Below are positions 9,116 through 17,190 of a DNA stretch of 64,000 nucleotides, piece after piece. Positions within the stretch are counted from its first letter, which is position 1. Every line of letters starts with the position of its first letter. The stretch lies in the NCBI GenBank assembly GCA_937925475.1, contig CALEWH010000006.1, positions 1 to 64,000 of the forward strand, given 5' to 3'. Under the pieces are notes generated by a model. That model was not told the DNA's origin. It ran no database searches and was given only the letters and a program-made list of their open reading frames with translations. This stretch comes from an uncultured Clostridia bacterium (lineage in GTDB: Bacteria; Bacillota; Clostridia; Christensenellales; UBA1242). The position numbers were made by a program, and so were the translations under genes.

Positions 9116-10282
9116 TTATGCAAATAATTTCCAATTATCGTTGAGTCTTTCCAAAACATCTTTGTAAGTTTGTTTGTCTACATTTTCACTTGCAACAATG
9201 TTGACTTTCCCCACAACAACGCCATTTTTAGATATTGTCACCTCACCCACAATGTCACCAGCACTTATAGGTGCTTTTACAGTTTCACTAAGTGTAATTT
9301 TTGTTGTGATTTGGCTATCATTTCCACGCTCTTTTAGTACATAAAAATCGTTTGCATATTTGATTGGCAAATAATTTTCTTTGCCTTTTGACACGCTGAC
9401 CTTATTTGCTATCTCGTCATTTACATCAATAATCTTTGCAATTTCATAATGTGCAAATCCATAGTTTAGGATATCCATACATTCGCTAAAACGACTCGCA
9501 CTATCTTTACAACCCAAAACAACCGCAACTAAATCCATATTGTTTTTGCTAGCACACGCACTCAAACAATATCCTGCTTCGTCAGTAAACCCTGTTTTGC
9601 CACTTACACAAGGTGCATAGTATTTTACAAGGCGATTTGTGTTTACAAGTTGGGTTACGCGTCCGCTTGGATGTACAAAATCGTCCATCCATATTTTACA
9701 ATCGTTTTTATATGTTTCAAAGTTGTTAAGTTCTCTTAAAATTAATGTTGTGTCATATGCTGTGCTGTATTGGTTTGGAGATGGAAGACCTGTCGAATTT
9801 GCATATACTGTTTCAGTCATTCCAAGCCCCTTTGCACGCTCATTCATTAGGCGTGTAAACTCGCTTTCGCTACCGCCGATGTGTTCGGCAAGCACAACCG
9901 CACTGTCATTTGCAGACGCAACAATTACACTTTTTAGCAAATCACTTACTTTGTATTCGCTTCCAGCATCCAAAAACGCTTGACTGCCTTCCATACTACA
10001 AGCATATTCGCTTGCAATAACTTTGTCATCCAAAGATAGTTTGCCTTCATTAATATTTTCAAGCGTAATAAGAGTTGTCATAAGTTTACAAATGGACGCA
10101 ACCTGCATTTTTTGATGCGAGTTTTTCTCCAACAATACTTCTCCATTGCTCTTGTCCACTAGCACATATGCTTTGTTGTTGAAATTTGGAAAAGTGGTTT
10201 CTGCATAACAAGATTTTGCACTTATAAAAAGTGTCGAAACACAAACAAGTGCAAACATAAATAATACGATTACTTTTTTCAT
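9116..10282 (-). CDS. D-alanyl-D-alanine carboxypeptidase (S11), second copy
   Basis: Second secreted S11 carboxypeptidase, paralogous to the gene at 4805-5947. It has a cleavable signal peptide (Lys-Lys then a hydrophobic stretch ending near ASA/CYA), the SxxK box (SICK), an SAN triad (ASANDS) and KTGFTDEAG. The C-terminal beta domain is present. The start at 10282 follows AAAGGAG at good spacing, discarding a 19-residue upstream in-frame extension. It is a single-gene unit between two terminators. Probably one copy serves vegetative wall and the other spore cortex; which is which is not visible. Confidence 0.92.
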   Translation of the reverse strand: MKKVIVLFMFALVCVSTLFISAKSCYAETTFPNFNNKAYVLVDKSNGEVLLEKNSHQKMQVASICKLMTTLITLENINEGKLSLDDKVIASEYACSMEGSQAFLDAGSEYKVSDLLKSVIVASANDSAVVLAEHIGGSESEFTRLMNERAKGLGMTETVYANSTGLPSPNQYSTAYDTTLILRELNNFETYKNDCKIWMDDFVHPSGRVTQLVNTNRLVKYYAPCVSGKTGFTDEAGYCLSACASKNNMDLVAVVLGCKDSASRFSECMDILNYGFAHYEIAKIIDVNDEIANKVSVSKGKENYLPIKYANDFYVLKERGNDSQITTKITLSETVKAPISAGDIVGEVTISKNGVVVGKVNIVASENVDKQTYKDVLERLNDNWKLFA

Positions 10283-10335
10283 AATATTCTCCTTTCTTTT
10301 ATTGTTTTCAATTAGGAAAATATTATGTAAAAAAA

Positions 10336-10351
10336 CCACACATCAGTGTGG
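10336..10351 (-). terminator. Terminator after the lipoprotein gene
   Basis: A 6-bp GC-rich perfect stem (CCACAC/GTGTGG, loop ATCA) flanked by A- and T-runs, giving a T-tail on the minus strand. It ends the 10366-12420 gene, and the RBS and start of the carboxypeptidase follow. Confidence 0.82.
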
Positions 10352-10365
10352 CTTTTATTTTTTAA

Positions 10366-12420
10366 TTAACCTGCTGTGTGTGGTTCGATTGAGATAATGC
10401 CAATGTTTGTGCGTTTGACACTATTTGTAACATCTTCATTATTGTTGTTTTTGATATTAAGGAAATTGATATCAAGTTTGACATAACTCGAACCCAAACA
10501 ACTCATATCAAGCAACAGATTGCCATTTGCATCTTCATTGTATTTCATAAAACTATGTAGATATGGCAAACCATCAACTCTACTAAAATAAACTGTGCTA
10601 TCAGTAGTACCTACTCTTGTAATAGTCATACGCGAACCCGACTCTCCTGCCTTTTCGACAAAATCAAAGCCGTCGTATTTTTTCAAAACATAATCAGATA
10701 ATTGGTCTTTATCAAGTTTTGTAATATCAAAAATTGATAGATAGTGATTGTCAGGATAATCAGATGCAGTCATATCAGGGCAAACATCTTCTTGCAGTAT
10801 GTCACTGACCATAGTTGTGGACGGATCTACTCTATTATGTCCATTTGCGTAGTAAGAGATATGGCTTTCTATCAAAGATACATAACCTTTTTCACCTACA
10901 AACGCAATATCAATGTCAGGGACAATTACGCCATCAATCCTATCATTTGTAACTTGGTTTATGCCATACACTTCGTCTGGCTTGTACACAATAGAAATGA
11001 TTTTCCATGATGGCAAATAAGGTTCCATTGTGGTCTTTGGATCATAATTTTCGTTAAACTCAGATTTGTCAGCGATTTCGTCAAAGTCATAATCACCATC
11101 TTCGTTTTCTTCGACATCTTCTGACTCTCCACCCAAGTATGCTCCCGGAACAATCATAACAGATATGCGCGGATATAAAAAGTAAAGTGGATTTTCTTCG
11201 TCATCGACAAGTTCGTCACCATCATACTCAGCACTAATTAATGCAAGGTCAACTATCTTATCAACAACATCAGTATATGCTTTGTAAGAAAACATATTTG
11301 CATAACTTTTAAACTCAGGCAAATTTTTAAATTGTTCTAAAGAAATGCCAGTTCCGGCAATATACTCTTGCAACTTTGTAGAATAAGCACTGCTACTTTT
11401 TATTGTTCCGTCATCGTTTAATGTCACAAAGACACCTTGATTAGCAACAACATCATTTGAGTTTTTAATTAAGTCGCTTTTTGCAGACTCATCAAGATTT
11501 ACATTATTTGCGCCAATAATCTCATTTAAAACTGTTTTTTTAATGTCATTTATTTCGCTACTAGTAAATCCTAAGTGGTCAATTACGAAGACATCATTTG
11601 TCCCACCAGTCTTTATGAGTCTAATTTTATTTTCGATCAGTGTCGACAATGCTTCAAGACCATTTGCACCAGCTGTTACTGATTGCCATGCTCTTGAAGT
11701 ATCTTTTATTGTAGATACAATCATTTGGTTTGTAGTTTCATCAAAGATTATTCCTTGACCTGCACCATTAATAGCATCTTCAAAAACAAACATTTTGCTT
11801 ATGCTAGCCCAGTTTTCGTCCGCAATAGAGTCTACTTCGGACTTATTTGCACTAAGCAATGACAATGTAAAGTAGTCATCAAGATTGTATTTTTTAGAAG
11901 CTTTGTCATTGTTGTACTTAGTTTTATCAGCATCTTCAAATATGCCTAGGCTATCTTTTTTATTATTTACAACTTTAAAATTGCTATTGTAGATTTCACC
12001 AGTCTCTATATTTTTGATTTTTTCTTCAATATTTTGAGACTCTTCTAGACCTAAACCACCATATACAGAAAGAAGTTTGTAGGCTATGTCTTGTGCCAAC
12101 ACACTCATTTCTCTATTAGATAGCTCTGCAAATCCTACGACTCTGCCAGTTTTTCTGTCGTCGTATCTGCCATCTTTGCCAGGATCGACAAAAACATAGG
12201 CTTCTTGGAAAGCAGATGTAGTTAGTTTTTTGCCATCTGAGTTATAATATGTGTATGTAAATTTCTTGTAAAAATCAGGGTCTTTGTCCAGATTTTCTTG
12301 CATTTGGTCAAGTTGGGCGTTTTTAGGAATATCATCACTATTAAAATCGCAACCGCCTAGCAGAAAAAATGCAGGAAACATAATACATACAAGTATCTTT
12401 GCTATAACACTTTTCTTCAT
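10366..12420 (-). CDS. Large predicted lipoprotein of unknown function
   Basis: 684 residues beginning with a lipoprotein signal peptide: Lys-Lys, a hydrophobic core and lipobox LGGC with the lipidated Cys at residue 24. The mature protein is acidic, contains a mixed alpha-helical middle region and a strongly acidic patch (Glu/Asp-rich near residues 420-440), and ends in a beta-rich segment. I do not recognise any catalytic motif or family. It has a consensus-like promoter and AAAGGAG RBS and its own terminator, so it is an independent gene between deoD and a carboxypeptidase. The surface location is inferred from the lipobox. Confidence 0.85.
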   Translation of the reverse strand: MKKSVIAKILVCIMFPAFFLLGGCDFNSDDIPKNAQLDQMQENLDKDPDFYKKFTYTYYNSDGKKLTTSAFQEAYVFVDPGKDGRYDDRKTGRVVGFAELSNREMSVLAQDIAYKLLSVYGGLGLEESQNIEEKIKNIETGEIYNSNFKVVNNKKDSLGIFEDADKTKYNNDKASKKYNLDDYFTLSLLSANKSEVDSIADENWASISKMFVFEDAINGAGQGIIFDETTNQMIVSTIKDTSRAWQSVTAGANGLEALSTLIENKIRLIKTGGTNDVFVIDHLGFTSSEINDIKKTVLNEIIGANNVNLDESAKSDLIKNSNDVVANQGVFVTLNDDGTIKSSSAYSTKLQEYIAGTGISLEQFKNLPEFKSYANMFSYKAYTDVVDKIVDLALISAEYDGDELVDDEENPLYFLYPRISVMIVPGAYLGGESEDVEENEDGDYDFDEIADKSEFNENYDPKTTMEPYLPSWKIISIVYKPDEVYGINQVTNDRIDGVIVPDIDIAFVGEKGYVSLIESHISYYANGHNRVDPSTTMVSDILQEDVCPDMTASDYPDNHYLSIFDITKLDKDQLSDYVLKKYDGFDFVEKAGESGSRMTITRVGTTDSTVYFSRVDGLPYLHSFMKYNEDANGNLLLDMSCLGSSYVKLDINFLNIKNNNNEDVTNSVKRTNIGIISIEPHTAG

Positions 12421-12436
12421 AACCTCTCCTTTGTAT

Positions 12437-12464
12437 AGTATAACACAATTTGTAAAAAATACAA
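12437..12464 (-). promoter_or_regulatory. Candidate promoter of the lipoprotein gene
   Basis: TTGTAT (12459-12464), 16-base spacer, TATACT (12437-12442) on the minus strand, ending 17 bases before the ATG. There is no terminator hairpin between deoD and this promoter, so read-through from deoD is also possible. Confidence 0.55.
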
Positions 12465-12470
12465 AACACT

Positions 12471-13178
12471 CTACATTACAATAGTGTTTAGTGCAAGGTT
12501 CATCATTTTAGTAAAACTCTTCTCTCTTTCTTGTGGTGAAGTAGCTTTATTGCTTCCAACGATGTCCGATACAGTCACAATAGACAAAGCGTGTTTGCCA
12601 TTGCGCAACGCTTCGGCGTATAGGCCATATGTTTCCATCTCGACAGCATAAGCACCGCGTTTTCTAAATTTATTGTTGGCTTTATCGTCAGGATTGTAAA
12701 AAACATCGCTTGTGTATATATCTCCCACCTTAATTGTGTGGTCGTTTTCTATATCGCTATTTTTAATAGCATTTACAAGCAAACCTTCGTCACTAGGAAG
12801 TTGTTTTGATTTGACGCCGATAAGTTTTCCAATGTTGCTATCGGTCATAGACGAACGGACAATAATTGTATCAAATAGATTAAGGTCATCTCTAAGCGCA
12901 CCACAACTTCCTACTCTTATTATCTTCTCTACATTATAGAAAGCAAAGAGTTCGTGAAAATAGATGCAGGCCGAACCCATACCCATACCATGTCCCATTA
13001 CACTTACTCGCTTGCCCTTATAAGTCCCAGTAAAAGCATACATATTTCTCACAGAACTTACTTTTTTTGCATCTTGCAAAAAGTTTTCGGCTATAAATTT
13101 GGCTCTTAGTGGATCACCAGACATTATTACAAGTGGAGCGATTTCGTTTTGTTTTGCACTTATATGTGGTGTTGGCAT
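12471..13178 (-). CDS. deoD: Purine-nucleoside phosphorylase, DeoD type
   Basis: Hexameric phosphorylase that cleaves purine (deoxy)nucleosides with phosphate into base and ribose-1-phosphate. Recognised from the N-terminal H-I-x-A start, the phosphate-binding GDPLRA loop, the GHGMGMGS segment, the EMET nucleoside-binding motif and VSDIVG carrying the catalytic Asp. Length 235 is typical. It lies 9 bases downstream of deoB, whose product converts ribose-1-phosphate to ribose-5-phosphate, so the pair forms a nucleoside salvage operon. Confidence 0.96.
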   Translation of the reverse strand: MPTPHISAKQNEIAPLVIMSGDPLRAKFIAENFLQDAKKVSSVRNMYAFTGTYKGKRVSVMGHGMGMGSACIYFHELFAFYNVEKIIRVGSCGALRDDLNLFDTIIVRSSMTDSNIGKLIGVKSKQLPSDEGLLVNAIKNSDIENDHTIKVGDIYTSDVFYNPDDKANNKFRKRGAYAVEMETYGLYAEALRNGKHALSIVTVSDIVGSNKATSPQEREKSFTKMMNLALNTIVM

Positions 13179-13187
13179 ATTTATCTC

Positions 13188-14348
13188 CTATTTTTCATCT
13201 TTTGTTATTTTCGAATAAATCAAACTTTTCTTTTTAAGATCAAAACATTTTAACACAAAGTCAGCAATGTTGTTAAATCCATATAGCGTACCCATATTTT
13301 GACCTTGTTTAAACTCCTTGCCATATATCAAGCAAGGGATATATTCACGACTATGGTCTGTACTAGGTGTAGTAGGATCACAACCATGATCAGCAGTGAT
13401 TATTAGCACATCATCGTCATTTAGATTTGCGATTAGTCCAGGGACAAAAGCGTCTATTTGCATAAGTGCGTTTGCATATCCTTGAACATCGTTTCTGTGC
13501 CCATAAAGTTGGTCAGTATCTACAAAGTTTGCAAAACACAAACCTTTAAAGTCACGCTTTGATAGTTTCATCACCATATCCATACTTGTTGGATTGGTCT
13601 TTGTGTGATTGTCTTCGGTTATGCCTTGTCCATCAAAAATGTCAGATATTTTACCAACTCCTATTACTTCATATCCATTGTTTTTAAGTACATCGTTCAT
13701 ACTCTTTTTAGGTGGTTTTAAAGCATAGTCGCGTCTATCCGGTGTACGATAAAACTCGCCAACCTTTCCCGCAAATGGTCTTGCAATAATTCGACCTACA
13801 TTATGTCTTCCCTTCATAACCTTGCGTGCAGTTTCGCAAATGCTATACAGTCTTTCTAGCGAAACAACATCAACATGAGCCGCAATTTGCAAAACAGAGT
13901 CAGCAGATGTGTACAAAATAGGTTTGCCGGTCTTGATGTGTTCTTCACCAAGCACTTTGATTATTTCAGTTCCACTTGCTACACAGTTTCCCAAAAACTC
14001 ACAACCGCATTTCTTTTCAAGTTTTTTGACAACACTCTTTGGAAAACCATTTGGATATGTAGGATTTGGGTGTTTTGTAACAATGCCTGCTATCTCATAA
14101 TGTCCCGCCGATGTGTCTTTTGCAGGAGCAATTTCTCTTATCTTGCAGTAGTTTCCGACAATACTAAAATCATTTGGAATGTTTATTCCGTCAATGTTGT
14201 AAAGTCCCAACTTTGCAAGATTAGGAAGACTAAGTTTTGTATTTTTATATATATTTAGAAAGGTGTTGCTTCCTTTGTCGCCATACTTGTCAGCGTCTGG
14301 CAATTCGCCTACACCAAACGAATCAATAACTATTAAAAAAACTCTCAT
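13188..14348 (-). CDS. deoB: Phosphopentomutase
   Basis: Interconverts (deoxy)ribose-1-phosphate and -5-phosphate with manganese, linking nucleoside breakdown to central metabolism. The N-terminal IDSFGVGELPDA with its metal-binding Asp, the DTSAGH phosphoacceptor region, and C-terminal ADHGCDPT are all present. The start at 14348 follows AAGGAG; a 10-residue upstream extension is discarded. 386 residues, normal size. Precedes deoD in the same unit. Confidence 0.96.
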   Translation of the reverse strand: MRVFLIVIDSFGVGELPDADKYGDKGSNTFLNIYKNTKLSLPNLAKLGLYNIDGINIPNDFSIVGNYCKIREIAPAKDTSAGHYEIAGIVTKHPNPTYPNGFPKSVVKKLEKKCGCEFLGNCVASGTEIIKVLGEEHIKTGKPILYTSADSVLQIAAHVDVVSLERLYSICETARKVMKGRHNVGRIIARPFAGKVGEFYRTPDRRDYALKPPKKSMNDVLKNNGYEVIGVGKISDIFDGQGITEDNHTKTNPTSMDMVMKLSKRDFKGLCFANFVDTDQLYGHRNDVQGYANALMQIDAFVPGLIANLNDDDVLIITADHGCDPTTPSTDHSREYIPCLIYGKEFKQGQNMGTLYGFNNIADFVLKCFDLKKKSLIYSKITKDEK

Positions 14349-14397
14349 ATTTTCTCCTTGTTTTAGTAAGTTTAACACAAAAAGAAAATTTTATCTA

Positions 14398-15021
14398 TTA
14401 ATTAACTATAATTGTTATTTTAATTATAGGCAAAATCATACACCAAACAAACAAAATTACATAAAGCAAACCTATTATGCACAAATAAATTTGCTTATAA
14501 TTGTTGCAATAAGGGAGCCTGCCATATCTGCATATAAGTCGGTTTTTATTTATTGCAAGTGCACTAATCAAAATAAAACCTATCAAAAGAAGTAGTTGAA
14601 AAGGAAGAATAATCACTATTCCGTTTAGTATCCCCGCTAATGAATAAATTGTTATTATTGCATATATTCCAAAACCAATTTGATATCCAAAAACAAATAT
14701 AAATGCCACATTAACAAAAGCAAAAAAAGTGTTTACATTTAAAAACACGATAAGCAAAATGATGATAAGATATTTGATTGCGTATGCAAAAAAAGTGCCA
14801 AAACTGCCCCTGTTATTAGAAATAAAAGAAAGCAAAATTTTGTCAGGGATATTGTCAAGAGCAAGGTCGCTCGAATAAGCCGAAGCAGTGCAAATGCCGG
14901 CAACAATGCCTAGTAGTGCAAAAAACAAAAGAAGTAAGATTACTTTTTTATATAGCCTAAAAAATGTACTTACTTCACTTGAAAATCGATATGAATTGCG
15001 ATATCTGCTATATTCCTTCAT
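14398..15021 (-). CDS. spoIIM: SpoIIM-like multispanning membrane protein
   Basis: 207 residues with about five transmembrane segments and the SpoIIM/DUF95 layout: a short N-terminal cytoplasmic stretch, a membrane segment, an extracellular loop, then a cluster of four hydrophobic segments. In Bacillus SpoIIM recruits the DMP peptidoglycan-degrading complex for engulfment. No catalytic motif is expected. Support comes from topology and from its place between spo0A and deoB, close to the Bacillus/Clostridium sporulation neighbourhood. It lacks a clear RBS. Sequence similarity to SpoIIM is only moderate by eye. Confidence 0.65.
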   Translation of the reverse strand: MKEYSRYRNSYRFSSEVSTFFRLYKKVILLLLFFALLGIVAGICTASAYSSDLALDNIPDKILLSFISNNRGSFGTFFAYAIKYLIIILLIVFLNVNTFFAFVNVAFIFVFGYQIGFGIYAIITIYSLAGILNGIVIILPFQLLLLIGFILISALAINKNRLICRYGRLPYCNNYKQIYLCIIGLLYVILFVWCMILPIIKITIIVN

Positions 15022-15054
15022 ATCATAATATATTCTAAAATTATGTCAAAAATG

Positions 15055-15801
15055 CTAACTTGCGTCGTCAACCATAAAAATATTTTCATCTACGCTTATG
15101 CGGTCGACAAGATAAGAAAGAAACAAACGATTGGTTACTTTATTTTCAGCAAGGCACTCAAACGAGTCTACCTTAAAACCAGTATTTAGATATGCCTGCG
15201 AAATAGCATTTCTTATATTTCTTTCTACGCCTGCTATTGTTTCGTTGTTTTTCTTGCCAACATACAAATATGTTTCTTTGTACAAGGATTTTCCAACATC
15301 AAACGAGTTTTGGATAGCGTACTCGACACATTGTTTGATGTATCTATAACCCGCGTGTTTTGGTGAGAAACCAAGTTTTGATAAATACCCCGACAAAATA
15401 TCCGATACCACTCTCATATTTACATTGAATTTGCTATCGATATATTGTCGGCAAGATTGCAACACAATCCCCACCTTATTCTCAACATCACTCTCAGGAA
15501 TGACCGCCATGTGAAGTGAAGTCATATAAGGCTTGTAATAAGCAACATTGTCATCAATAAACACAACAAGCACATTATTGAAAACCTTGCTGTTTATCAT
15601 ATGCGAAACCACCTTCACATACTTAGCAAAAACCTTATCTACAAACACGATAGATTTCTGACCTTCGACCACAATATCAGTGACCATAGCAAGATCATTG
15701 GAATATGTTACTTCCATGCCAAACTTTTCTATTACTGATTTAATTCTCTTACCCAAAATATCATTGTTTTTCGAGTAGAATACTATGTTTATTTTTTCCA
15801 T
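15055..15801 (-). CDS. spo0A: Spo0A orthologue with a degenerate receiver domain
   Basis: Master sporulation regulator by position (argR-recN-spoIVB-spo0A) and by its C-terminal DNA-binding domain (about 130-235): conserved GY.Y...C, LY, the recognition-helix block GVERNIRNAI (191-200), and the closing TN..F motif aligned with Spo0A sigmaA. The N-terminal half keeps length and fold pattern, but the paired acidic residues equivalent to D10/D11 are Ser-Lys. An Asp (D55) sits where the phospho-acceptor is expected. The switch Thr is a hydrophobic residue and the Lys before the conserved Pro is Ile. Classical phosphorelay control is therefore doubtful. 248 residues versus 267 in B. subtilis. A good sigma-A promoter lies upstream. 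Confidence 0.88.
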   Translation of the reverse strand: MEKINIVFYSKNNDILGKRIKSVIEKFGMEVTYSNDLAMVTDIVVEGQKSIVFVDKVFAKYVKVVSHMINSKVFNNVLVVFIDDNVAYYKPYMTSLHMAVIPESDVENKVGIVLQSCRQYIDSKFNVNMRVVSDILSGYLSKLGFSPKHAGYRYIKQCVEYAIQNSFDVGKSLYKETYLYVGKKNNETIAGVERNIRNAISQAYLNTGFKVDSFECLAENKVTNRLFLSYLVDRISVDENIFMVDDAS

Positions 15802-15824
15802 AATTTACCAACGCGAACACTGAC

Positions 15825-15853
15825 ATTATATCCGATTAAACCATATTTCGCAA
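15825..15853 (-). promoter_or_regulatory. Sigma-A promoter of spo0A
   Basis: TTGCGA (15848-15853), 17-base spacer, perfect TATAAT (15825-15830) on the minus strand, 24 bases before the spo0A ATG. It separates spo0A expression from spoIVB, which ends at 15932. Confidence 0.75.
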
Positions 15854-15861
15854 CATTTTTG

Positions 15862-15875
15862 TACATTTTTTTACA
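15862..15875. repeat. Intergenic TGTA-A7-TGTA motif, copy 1
   Basis: On the minus strand reads TGTAAAAAAATGTA, 8 bases upstream of the spo0A -35. The same 14-mer occurs at 41272-41285 and 59316-59329, both intergenic. It could be an A-tract upstream promoter element or a protein site. Confidence 0.5.
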
Positions 15876-15906
15876 AAAATTTTCACATTGTACAATTTTA
15901 CTATAT

Positions 15907-15925
15907 TTGCGACATTTTCCGACAA
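15907..15925 (-). promoter_or_regulatory. Two tandem Spo0A-box-like sites upstream of spo0A
   Basis: On the minus strand TTGTCGGA (15918-15925) and TGTCGCAA (15907-15914), same orientation, 11-base pitch, each one mismatch from the 0A-box core TGTCGAA. They lie about 55-70 bases upstream of the spo0A -35, in the spoIVB-spo0A gap. Autoregulation is inferred. Confidence 0.4.
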
Positions 15926-15931
15926 TTGTAA

Positions 15932-17137
15932 CTATTTTCCCAACATGAAATCAATATACAAGCCAGTGCCTTTTGTAGGATCGTTTACAAACACATGCGT
16001 TACTGCTCCAATTAGTTTTCCGTTTTGTATAATAGGACTTCCGCTCATTCCTTGTACAATGCCACCCGTCTTTTCAAGCAAGTATTTGTCGGTCACTCTA
16101 AATACTAGTCCTTTGTCACCGCCGTTTGATTGATAATTTGTTTTTATTATCTCTATTTCGTACTCTTTTGCTTCTTCTCCACTAACGCACGATATTATTG
16201 TGGCTTTTCCTGGGCGTGCACTTGTTTTGCCACCTATCTCTATTTTTCTTTTTTCTTCTACATCTTGCAAATTATAATAATTTCCATACACACCATACTC
16301 GGTGTTTTTGTCAATGCTTCCAAGCGGGTCATTTTGTGTAAACATTCCTATAAGTTCACCCGGAGTTCCGCTTTTGCCCTTTTTAACTCCTACAATACTA
16401 CACTCGTAAATATTGCCAGAATTTATCTCTAAAATCTCGTCCGAGTTGCCACTGTTTATCGAGTGACCAAGCGAGCCAAAACGCAAAGTTTCGGGCAAAA
16501 CATATGTCAAAGTTCCCACACCCAAAGCGTCTTCTTTTATCCATAGTCCGAGTTTATATGATTTTGTAAGAACATCAAACGCGGGCTTAACCATTGTAAC
16601 ATAATTTTGATTGTTTCTGATATACTCGACTTCAAACTCTTTTCCGTCACACTCACTCAAAACTTTCGATATATCAACAACACTTTTAATCTCAGTTGTG
16701 CCCATACGGATAATGCGGTCACCAGAAACAATGCCAGAGTCTTTCATCGGATTGGCTTTTCCTTCTTTGGTGATGATAAGATTGCCACCAACTACGACTA
16801 CGCCTTTACTTTTTAGCGAAAAGCCTAGCACGCTTCCACCAAGAAAAACCTTATTGTCATCAAGGACTTTAACTCTAAGTGATGTGATGTTTGAAAGATT
16901 AAAAAGTCTATAATTTATGATATACTCGTCAATATCCTCGCCTTCGGCATAAGCCGATTTAAGTGAGTTTTTTACACGCACAAATGGATTTTGTGCCAGT
17001 TTTTCCCACTCACTTTTTGTCATTACAAGTTCTTCATTTCCAACAAAGATTTTGTACGGGAATGTAAAACAAAAGAATAGAAAGAACACTACACATAAAA
17101 AAAACAAAATACTTTTTATTCTATTCTTAGTACACAT
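15932..17137 (-). CDS. spoIVB: Stage IV sporulation protein B (SpoIVB serine peptidase)
   Basis: Forespore signalling protease secreted into the intermembrane space, where it triggers pro-sigma-K processing. N-terminal membrane segment (about 8-30), PDZ domain (about 103-185), and the S55 chymotrypsin-like domain with catalytic His225 in SLGHSI and Ser365 in QGMSGSP. Both are intact, so an active protease is expected. 401 residues, normal for the family. The start is the ATG at 17137; its GAGG ribosome site lies inside the recN terminator hairpin. It sits in the canonical recN-spoIVB-spo0A order. Confidence 0.95.
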   Translation of the reverse strand: MCTKNRIKSILFFLCVVFFLFFCFTFPYKIFVGNEELVMTKSEWEKLAQNPFVRVKNSLKSAYAEGEDIDEYIINYRLFNLSNITSLRVKVLDDNKVFLGGSVLGFSLKSKGVVVVGGNLIITKEGKANPMKDSGIVSGDRIIRMGTTEIKSVVDISKVLSECDGKEFEVEYIRNNQNYVTMVKPAFDVLTKSYKLGLWIKEDALGVGTLTYVLPETLRFGSLGHSINSGNSDEILEINSGNIYECSIVGVKKGKSGTPGELIGMFTQNDPLGSIDKNTEYGVYGNYYNLQDVEEKRKIEIGGKTSARPGKATIISCVSGEEAKEYEIEIIKTNYQSNGGDKGLVFRVTDKYLLEKTGGIVQGMSGSPIIQNGKLIGAVTHVFVNDPTKGTGLYIDFMLGK

Positions 17138-17140
17138 AAA

Positions 17141-17164
17141 AAAACTACCTCATTTGGTAGTTTT
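17141..17164 (-). terminator. recN terminator overlapping the spoIVB ribosome site
   Basis: A 9-bp perfect stem (17141-17149 with 17156-17164, 6-base loop) followed on the minus strand by a T-run that runs directly into the spoIVB ATG. The GAGG Shine-Dalgarno of spoIVB occupies the loop and 3' arm. Confidence 0.8.
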
Positions 17165-17186
17165 AATATTTTTAATATAAATATTC
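17158..17186 (-). promoter_or_regulatory. Candidate forespore (sigma-G/F type) promoter of spoIVB
   Basis: Minus strand GAATA (17182-17186), 17-base spacer, AAAACTA (17158-17164), compared with the sigma-G pattern GAATA-N17/18-CATACTA (5 of 7 in the -10). It starts immediately after the recN stop codon. Its -10 lies in the left arm of the terminator hairpin, so its transcript would begin in the loop. Confidence 0.45.
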
Positions 17187-17190
17187 GTTT

